In this document: positions 56,485 to 64,000 of the stretch, one piece after another
Numbering within the stretch: position 1 is the stretch's first letter
How the letters are laid out: every line of letters begins with the position of its first letter
Source of the DNA: Arcuatula senhousia
Taxonomy: Eukaryota > Mollusca > Bivalvia > Mytilida > Mytilidae
DNA length: 64,000 nt
Assembly (NCBI GenBank): GCA_963971305.1
Contig: OZ020311.1
Location: 3,100,001-3,164,000, forward strand
Reading direction: 5' to 3'
Notes under the pieces: model-generated
Database searches by the model: none
What the model saw: the letters and a program-made list of their open reading frames with translations, nothing else
What the model was told of the DNA's origin: nothing
Made by a program: the position numbers and the translations under genes

Positions 56485-56810
56485 TGGGAAGGTTGGGCCT
56501 AAAAAAACTAGTTTAATAAATGTGCCTGTCATAAGCCAGGAATCTGTACCAAAGCTGATGTTTGTATTCGTCGAATTTATGTTATTTGTATGTTGTCTAG
56601 AAGAGGGTATTTTATTGGCACTTTAGGATTGGGCTTGAATCATGTGTAGTTTTTTTCAATCCAGGGCCAATTGCAGAACAGCGAGCAGCTACCAGTGGTC
56701 ACGTTGAAGGCTGCTTGCTGTTTTCCGTTGTAGATTTTTTAAACTGTCGTTTGTGGTGTAGGTTGTGTCGCGTACACTTATTCCACATCTCATTAACTTC
56801 TGTATAGCAA
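56485..56810 (+). repeat. Dispersed repeat A, near-complete copy
   Basis: From GGAAGGTTGGGCCTAAAAAA and GTGCCTGTCATAAGCCAGG to GTTGTGTCGCGTACACTTAT and CACATCTCATTAAC. Confidence 0.75.
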
Positions 56811-57029
56811 AGACAGGGGCGGCAGATATAGTCAATGTAAAGTCTACATTTGAAGTGATTGTGGTTATTGATATAGTGGTGTGCTTTTCACATGTCTTTA
56901 TAATAATAAAGAAGGTCATCGTGTAGGTCTCCTATTAATACTTTTTTACATTTTTTTTAATATTTTACCCACGCTATTCTGAAATATGTTCTTATATTGA
57001 GAAAACGTCTAAATTTTAATAATTTGAGT

Positions 57030-57615
57030 AAAGATGCAAAATTCATTCAATGACGAAGTTATTGAATTTACTTGTGACGTATAAGTAGTCACGTGTGTAT
57101 TCAATGGAATGTATACCAAGGTCAAATTATAGTACGTAGTATTTAAAAAACAAACCACGTTTTGTTGAATCATAGTACCCGATTTTCAGAAGCTCGTGAT
57201 TTTAGGCCCAACTTAACAATTTCAAAATTCTGGAAATTCCTATAATATATGTGATTTCAATAGATAAAAAACTACGATTCAGTGAACAAGGTCAATATCT
57301 AGTACACAGTACAAATGCACCGCGCTTTTTTATAATCAATCTACCCGAATTCTATGAGCGCGTGATTTTAGGTATAAATACACCATTTCGAAATTCCGGA
57401 AATTCAATAAATCCAATAAATTCCTTATAATACGTGTGATTTCAACAGATAAAAAAACTACGATTTAGTGACCAAGCCTTAGGTCAATTTGTAGTACACA
57501 GTACTAATGCATCACGTTTTTTTAATAATTGAAATATCCGAATTCTATGAACGCGTGATTTAAGGCACAACTACACCATTTCGAAATAAATTCTGGAAAT
57601 TCAATAAATTGTTCG
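57030..57615 (+). repeat. Tandem repeat, about 165-195 bp unit
   Basis: CGTGATTT occurs at 57195, 57361 and 57555, each followed by a CACCATTTCGAAAT-like block and GGAAATTC, and (first two) GTGATTTCAAYAGATAAAAA. A partial first unit starts near 57045. Confidence 0.75.
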
Positions 57616-57651
57616 TTTCTAGGACGGCCTCTTAAGCACTTCGTCACCTTC

Positions 57652-57824
57652 GTGAGGGACTTACATCGAAGAGCGACACGTCTGACGCAAAAATTGCCCA
57701 CACAGGGTTATGTTGCTCCTCGGTTGCTGTCTTCACTCAAGAAATTTTACGGAAGACATCATGCACTTATAGACAAATATGGGATTTCGATCTCTCTGAT
57801 GAGTGCAGATGTTGGTTTGTCATA
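57652..57824 (+). pseudogene. PLE RT C-terminal fragment
   Basis: Last 55 or so codons of the first PLE lineage: SDAKIAHTQGYVAPRLLSSL-like reading (RATRLTQKLPTQGYVAPRLL), KKFYGRHHALIDKYGISIS, SADVGLS then TAG. Starts abruptly after GACTTACATCGA, with an internal deletion relative to 36.2 kb. Confidence 0.88.
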
Positions 57825-58110
57825 GGGTGTTGTTTTGTCTTCCTTTACCGGATTTGACACGCTGAATGGACTATTGGCAACGCGACGGGTGTGCTATAGC
57901 AAGCAGGAACTGCTTACTCTTCCGGAGCACCTGAGTTCACTCTTGTTTCGACTGGAGTTCGCGTTGTTGATTGATATTCAGTTATTTTGTGTTTCCATGT
58001 TTTACATGTTGTCTGTTTCTGTCCCGTTCTTGTTCGTGTTTACTGGTTTTGTCTCTGCCTTTTCGGACCTTTGACATTCGGATACCCCATTGGTACCTCT
58101 GCTTCTTTTA
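57825..58110 (+). repeat. PLE 3' tail
   Basis: Almost identical to 36384-36665, ending GGTACCTCTGCTTCTTTT. The 79-codon frame after the TAG is also kept here. Confidence 0.88.
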
Positions 58111-58164
58111 TCTAGTTTTGATAACTAAAACAAAGGAACAGGGAATAGTTGTGATAAAAGAAGA

Positions 58165-58245
58165 CTAACATAAACCTGGTTAATCCCACCACTTTTTTGG
58201 AAGTGCCTGTACCAAGTCAGGACCATTGCGATCTTTAATTCTTCT
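58165..58245 (+). repeat. Repeat M, partial
   Basis: AACCTGGTTAATCCCACCAC, then GTACCAAGTCAGGACCATTG and CGATC. Confidence 0.6.
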
Positions 58246-58344
58246 GGTTTTGTGTTTCTTTCAAATAAAAATTACAACAAAGTTCCAGACAAAAGCTTCT
58301 AAATTTTGTTCATGATAATTGTCATTCCCTATATGTCCTAATAA

Positions 58345-58640
58345 AATTTTACAGTGTCACACTATTTTACGTAACTATATTTTATGGGTTAAGCAAATTT
58401 TACAGTGTCACATTATTCTATGCAACTATATATATATTATGGACTTGGAGATCGCAATGGGGGAGGGAGGTTTGGCGCCATAAAACCTGGTTTAACCAAC
58501 CATTTCGTTTGAAATGCCTGTACCAAGTCAGGACCATTGCGATCCACCAGTTCTCCGGTATGACTGATTCGTTTTTGTCATTTTCTCTGGACTATGAGAT
58601 TGATCATTCAAGTTCGGTAGTTTTGTTATTACCTTTATTT
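58345..58640 (+). repeat. Repeat M, long copy
   Basis: Preceded by a 49-bp direct repeat (TTTTACAGTGTCACAYTATT at 58349 and 58398), then GGACTTGGAGATCGC, GTTTGGCGCCATAAAACC and the full M sequence to ATTACCTTTATT. Confidence 0.85.
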
Positions 58641-58649
58641 ACATTTAGT

Positions 58650-59040
58650 TGGCTGTCTAGATATATCACTCGGCTTTTTACTTTGTTGTTTTTCTTTGCT
58701 CTGCTAAGGTATTTTATTCGGCTTTTTGCTGTAATATTTTACTCGACTGTTTACTTAGATTTTCCAGTTAGCTTTCTTTTTAACAATATCATTTTAGCTG
58801 TTAACTTTGTCATTTTCTGTTTCTTATTATTTGTTTTCTTATTTAACTGAATCGCAGTTTTTCATTTACCTTGCTTTTTCACTTTTCTACTTCTCTTCTC
58901 TTTATCCGCCTTTTTTTTGTTATTCACAAGGGTTTTATTTAGCATTATCATTTTTTATATACCTTGCTGTTTTTCTTTGGGTTTTTATTAAGTATTTTGC
59001 TGGGTTAATACGTATTTATTTTTCAATGGAATTTTTATAT
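58650..59040 (+). repeat. T-rich degenerate repeat
   Basis: Irregular TTTACTT, CGGCTTTTTGCT and TTTTACTCGACTGTTTACTT-like units. The long hydrophobic frames here (58509-59067) come from T-richness. Confidence 0.5.
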
Positions 59041-59219
59041 TTTAATATCTGCAAATATATCTTTTAAAAGTACACAATTCTAGTTTCAAGTTACTAAAAA
59101 TCCTTTTTCATCAAATATTGCCAAGTCATTCATTTTCTAAAAATGAAAAAAAAATATGCAATTACGAATTTGAGTACATGTATTTCATATTGATAATGTC
59201 TTTTATCTTTTATATCTGT

Positions 59220-59290
59220 TTATTTTTTTTTTATAATTGTAATTGTATTGCCATCAACCCTTAGGGGTATAAATGTGCTTAAAAAAAGAT
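59220..59290 (+). repeat. LINE 3' tail
   Basis: TAATTGTAATTGTATTGCCA, then CCCTTAGGGGTATAAATGTG and an A-rich tail. Confidence 0.5.
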
Positions 59291-59639
59291 TACTCTTATT
59301 TTCAATTCTGCCAACTTCAGACTTGTTTGGATATTGTATTCAATATTTGAATTGACTTGATCATTCGAGGAAAAATACCTTTTAGTTCACCTATTTCACT
59401 TTGGATTTTTCTCTGTTCTAAACTTAACTTTTATTCTATCTAATCTGCTTTAAAATAAATTGTTTTTATTTGACCTTTTTAAAATTACATGTATCTATAA
59501 TTTATTTCTATGAAATATGAATTCGGGTCGACAACAAAGTATGTAAAATCCACTACTGTGGTTTTATTATTATTCGCTGTGTATCAATTTTTTGTGATTT
59601 TCGGGAATGACCTTGATCCACGAAATCTGATACCCTACG

Positions 59640-59755
59640 AAAAGGAAATTTTACATTGATATACATTGTATGTGTCAAATTTGATTATATATGCCCTAGT
59701 GGGCCCATGATTGGCTTAATAAAATACTTTATACTTTATACTTTTGTATGCTGCA
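59640..59755 (+). repeat. LINE 3' tail
   Basis: ATATGCCCTAGTGGGCCCAT, then AATAAAATACTTTATACTTT with repeated CTTTATA. The GCCCTAGTGGGC hairpin just before the tail is a common arrangement in such elements. Confidence 0.65.
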
Positions 59756-60785
59756 GACTTCAGAACCACGAATTTAAGAATCCACAAACATCAATTTTTA
59801 TCAAACCACGAAAATAAATGAATCCATAGTATTTGCTATATTATTGTAGGGCTATTAAATATCGAATGTCAAAATGGCGATGAATGAATTAAAGTCATGT
59901 ACTTCATTTGTTTAATTGTCCTAAATGTGACAATTCGAATAAATTACGATGGATTTGATTACCCAGGAAGAAACAGAAAAAAAACTTGCATCGTACGACA
60001 AAGGAACTAATTAAAAAAAGGTTCAACGTTCTACTTTCCATAATTAGGTGTTTGAACATGAATGAGTTAAAAGCTTATCAATAAGACTATTGTGAAAATA
60101 ATGGTATTAATTTGTTTGCACATAACCACAACAAATATAACCCTGTACACCTTGATAGTTTTGTGGTTAATGTGGGAAACCACAATTTGACCCACCTATC
60201 ATTTAAACTTCGTTAAAAATAGAACACAAAAATCCGATTTTCATTCAATCCGAAAATTAAAAAAAAAAGAAGAAAATTGTTTCCGGTTTCTCGGAATTTT
60301 AACATATTCGTTTTATATTTTGTTTTTAATTAAATTCTCATTCAATTTTCAAGATCCGATACCAGATATTTGTATGTATTTTAATATAATTAGGAATAAT
60401 ACTACATTATTCAACTATTTTTTTTTAAATTTCATTTTCATTTAAATATCTATGATAGTAACTTAAGCTTTCAGATATTGAAGTATATAATTTTCTTGGG
60501 CAGATATATTACATTTGATTTTTCAGTAGAGGACACTCAGTACATGTACATGCATCAAAATTGTTGTTGTATTTCCATTTTCTATTGAAAACAAACTTAT
60601 CTTCCAACATAATTTTCGGCAGCTTTACTTGAAAAACTGGCGTTTCGTTGCGATTCTTAAAATGTCCCCCCTCCATGCAAAAAAGAACCAAAAAAAAAAA
60701 AAAACAACATCCCTCACAAAATCAGACGCAAAATTGAAATGTAAGCATGCAGACTTAATCTGTTTAAAGTGAGAATTAAAGTGTA
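59756..60785. other. Non-coding interval
   Basis: A+T-rich; a poly-A run with interruptions at 60689-60705. No gene supported. Confidence 0.45.
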
Positions 60786-60789
60786 AAAT

Positions 60790-60915
60790 AAGAAATAATG
60801 CAAAGTAACCGACCTTTGAGGAACAATCTCAATGTCCAAGAAAAGAGACAAAACAAGGAAAACGTACCGATAAAAATTGACGATCGCAATGGTCTTGACT
60901 TGGTACCTGAATTTA
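60790..60915 (-). repeat. Repeat M, diverged copy
   Basis: GAGGAACAATCTCAATGTCC, GAGACAAAACAAGGAAAACG, GATCGCAATGGTCTTGACTT. A diverged subfamily shared with 61055-61232. Confidence 0.6.
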
Positions 60916-61054
60916 TCTCGCCTGGATATGGCAAAGGGTATATAATTGAAAATTGAGGAACGTAGATTTAAATATATATTTTGTATTTCAATGAAATTTA
61001 GAAACCATTTGTATGACTATGTAAAAAAAGATTTTTAAATGCAAATAAAGGGGA

Positions 61055-61232
61055 AAATGTTTTACCGTACTTGGAGAATCAATCTCAAATGTCCATTAGA
61101 CAAGACAAAACAAGGAAGATATATAAAAAATGAAGACCGCAACGGTCCTGACTTGGTACAGGCATTTAAAAAAATAATGGTGGGTTAACCATGTTTTAAG
61201 GCGCACCACACCTCCCCTTTCCATTGCAATCA
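61055..61232 (-). repeat. Repeat M, diverged copy
   Basis: GAGAATCAATCTCAAATGTC, ACAAGACAAAACAAGGAAG, GCAACGGTCCTGACTTGGTA, AATGGTGGGTTAACCATGTT. Confidence 0.65.
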
Positions 61233-61964
61233 TATTATACCTTCAAACAACTATTAAACTCCATTATTGTTCTGGAGCATGGTTAATCTGTGTTACATCA
61301 TCAATTGTACTATCCTTGTTATATGATTTCTTATATATGTATCATGGTTTTCCCCAGACATGAACATGCATTTTAAGTGTGCATTAGATTACGTAAGGGC
61401 GAGCCTTGTTACACAATGTTATTTAGCAACAAACTATTTGGCATTTCCAGTACTTTAAATAAATCTATTTTCAGATCTGACGAAAAATGCCAGACAGAAA
61501 GTAGGAAAAGAAAACTGCATGTACCTGAATAAATAAGCAGATTTTAGAAATGAGGTTGGTCACTTTTAATTAAATTTATCTATGTACGTAGCTAGTTTTA
61601 ATGTAATAATTTGCATTTTGTGAGAAATGAAGGTAATGACAAAATGAATGATATCGAATGTCCAAAAAAAGAAAGCCCAAAGATATTATTGTTAAAGTGA
61701 ATGGTAGCGAAAGTCATGCAACCTGTCGACGTTGCTGACTGACTGTTTTCTTTTTGTTCTTATGTTGTTAATGCTTAAGGTTGTAGTACCGAGTGATGCC
61801 TAAAATTTTTTCTCTCGATATCAGCCACTGGTAGAAAAAAAATCAAAATTTTGTCGGACGAAACGGTTCGTGGTTGTTTTAATTGCTTTGGGATGTTTAC
61901 TGTACTGAGATGATCACCGCTCTACCCCTATTATGTCTCACAACCTATTTAAGGACCCTAAGGT

Positions 61965-62150
61965 AGCAATGGAATAGGAAGGTTAGATGCCATAAATCTG
62001 GTTTAACCACCATTTCATTAGAAATGCCTTTAACAAATCTTAGCCATTACCATACTTAATTTCACCAGTATGTCTTTGTCTTGTTTTGTCTTCTCTTCTT
62101 GGACATGTTACATAAATCATCCTAGTTCGATTGTTTTCTTATTATCTTAA
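61965..62150 (+). repeat. Repeat M, diverged copy
   Basis: GCCATAAATCTGGTTTAACC, ACCATTTCATTAGAAATGCC, CTTGTTTTGTCTTCTCTTCT, ATCATCCTAGTTCGATTG. Confidence 0.6.
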
Positions 62151-64000
62151 GTAAGGCTAACATATTAAGTTATTTTTGAATTTAAATGCTATTTGCACTC
62201 CATCGTGCTTGAAAATTTCTCTGTGGAAAGATTGCCCAAGTTTTCAAACCTTATTGGGTTCAGCAAATACAAAACAATCACAAACAACGATCACAAATAG
62301 AAATAGGTGGTTTTACATACATGAAAAAATGGCGATATGAAAATTACTTGACCAATAGACCTCGTTTCGCAACTCTAAAGATTTCTTTTGATAATGGGCA
62401 ATATATCAATATCATAATTTGAAATAAATAAAAGTTTGTTGGTAGATTCAAGCTGGTTTAGTGAGTATTATGTAAATGAAGTTACTTCGTATGTTATCAT
62501 TTATTAGAAATGTTTCTCATCATCTCAGACTTTTTATAGGGTGCAGTCTTTGTTCACAAGGTATATTTTGGTATCTCCCTATTTCTAAATTATGGTCACT
62601 GATATGGAATAAATTATTTAGTAAGGATTTTTCTACTTTTTATATTTGGAGTTTTTAAATAGTCTTCAGCCTTATTGTTCGACTTTAACTTGCTTCAAAG
62701 GATTAATCTAGAGGTATTATCAAAATTTAAGATTTTATCCATGAAATTACAAGTTTTTAAAGTATTTTATACGTAATATTTAATGCAAATCTTTGTATTT
62801 ATGGTTTTCTTTAGACCCAGTATATGTGGCAAAATATTCTATGTTGTTTTATTAACATTTCCGTGATCCCGTGTCCAAAATCAAAGTCAACTTCCTTAAC
62901 TTTTATAATAGAATAGTGTCCACTTTTCATAAAAGAACAGGAAAGGTGAACAAAAATTTAAAACGATATGTGAGAAAAACTTTTCATAGAGTTAAAAGTA
63001 AATATGCCGTGACCCCGTGTCCTTTATAAAGTTCAACTTCCTTTTTGTCATTTTTTATAAGTGTCCACTTTTCAATTATGGTTGAATATTTCCCCAAGTT
63101 TCATTGAAAAAAGTATCAATTTCTTTGAAGAACCCTTTAGTGCAAACCAATATGAATGAAAATTCTATGCCACCTACTGAAACCTAAATCCATTGATATG
63201 ATTTAGTATAAAATACTGATGTCTTCCTGGATTTAATTGCTTGGTATGTTCTGACTTTTACTTTGTTTGGAAACAAATTTAAGTAAGTGCCATTAATTAT
63301 GATAGTAATAATAATTAGTTCGCAAGTTATGCATTTTTTGACAATTCTTCTGTTATCTATTTGGTTTATTGTTAGTCACTGATTAGTCTTTTCCACATAT
63401 TAATCGACAAAATTTTCAAAATCGCATTATTTTTTTAAGTTAGCAAAATGTGATTGTAAAGACTTTGATTTTGAATTAATCAATGAGGGGCCGACATTCG
63501 AAGCTGCTACTGTGGAATTTCACTCCACATCTCTGACTTTGCATCAGGAATTAACAGGAAAATTTGTTTTGAGGAGGAACATAAATTCGGAGAAATAGCC
63601 TGGTTTCAAAGAAAATCAACACGTTTTAAAAAATCTGGGTCAAATAATATTTATCATTTTTTTCGCATTTTTTGTAATATTTATCAATAAATTTACATTG
63701 TTTTTCTAAACTGTATCAGTTTCGTAAATATTGAAATAAATATTAAGTTTGCAAAGTTTTTCCTATCTTGTTTGGATTTGTGTTTTTATATGTTGTTTTT
63801 AATACTTTATAGGTTGAAATGAAACATTAGATTATTTTGATCTTATTCTTGGAAATTGCTATTTTAATAAGCCAAATTTGGAAATTATGAATCACAAAAT
63901 TGATGTTTAATCTGGTATTTTAATTTCTCAAAGTCTACGCCTTTACAATGTAAAGAAGTTAACAAATTCAGAAAATAAACCAGTGACGAACAGAGAAGTC
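62151..64000. other. Non-coding interval to window end
   Basis: A+T-rich with no gene supported. Two segments at 62870 and 63005 share CCGTGAYCCCGTGTCC and AGTCAACTTCCTT-like sequence about 140 bp apart, a decayed short duplication. Confidence 0.45.

Noticed and set aside
58807..59067. Hydrophobic 86-codon frame resembling a membrane protein
   Set aside because: T-rich degenerate repeat gives runs of F, L, S and Y; no conserved motif.
1..64000. tRNA, rRNA, CRISPR or bacterial-type operon signals
   Set aside because: None seen. Repeats are of eukaryotic transposon type, and no regular spacer-repeat array or clear A/B-box tRNA was found by eye.

Overview
The window looks like nuclear DNA of a bivalve mollusc, most likely a marine mussel (Mytilus or a close relative). 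It is strongly A+T-rich with very few long open frames. It is packed with decayed non-LTR retrotransposons, Penelope-like retroelements (PLEs), short TIR elements and small dispersed repeats. The hammerhead-ribozyme repeats (retrozymes) are of a kind described in mussels. The organism is an inference from repeat content; no species marker gene is present.

Layout. 0-2.4 kb: 3' part of a long LINE reverse transcriptase, cut by the window edge, with its 3' tail. 5.6-9.7 kb: small repeats and unresolved coding-like relics. 12.5-13.25 kb (minus): two phase-compatible exons of an unrecognised host gene. 14-15.3 kb: a short tandem repeat and a LINE tail. 16.2 kb: the first of four MITEs flanked by TTA/TAA. 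17.7-18.77 kb: three tandem retrozyme units, each with a complete hammerhead core. 20.65-22.13 kb: a deletion derivative of a hAT transposon. 22.87-23.91 kb: a TIR element split by a LINE fragment. 24.6 kb: a candidate 53-bp host exon. 28.2-28.5 kb: an array of short TTGAC/GTCAA motifs. 29-32 kb: three more MITEs and a PLE pseudogene. 32-37 kb: four diverged copies of a local repeat around the best preserved PLE reverse transcriptase (35.26-36.38 kb). 38-46 kb: LINE and PLE fragments, including a chimera of two PLE lineages. 47-50.4 kb: a diverged two-box tandem duplication of unknown origin. 50-64 kb: dispersed repeats, PLE tails and LINE tails.

How the parts relate. PLEs and LINEs supply the reverse transcriptases. 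Retrozymes (17.7 kb array; fragments at 26.65, 33.64, 39.5 and 45.1 kb) are non-autonomous and presumably depend on them. A second repeat family (copies near 9.7, 27.8, 37.4, 51.2 and 56.0 kb) also folds as a type I hammerhead, with a compensatory stem I change between two copies; it is the most interesting signal here. The conserved end of the PLE 3' tail is also found fused to an unrelated short repeat at 41.94-42.25 kb, which suggests exchange or parasitism of 3' ends among retroelements.
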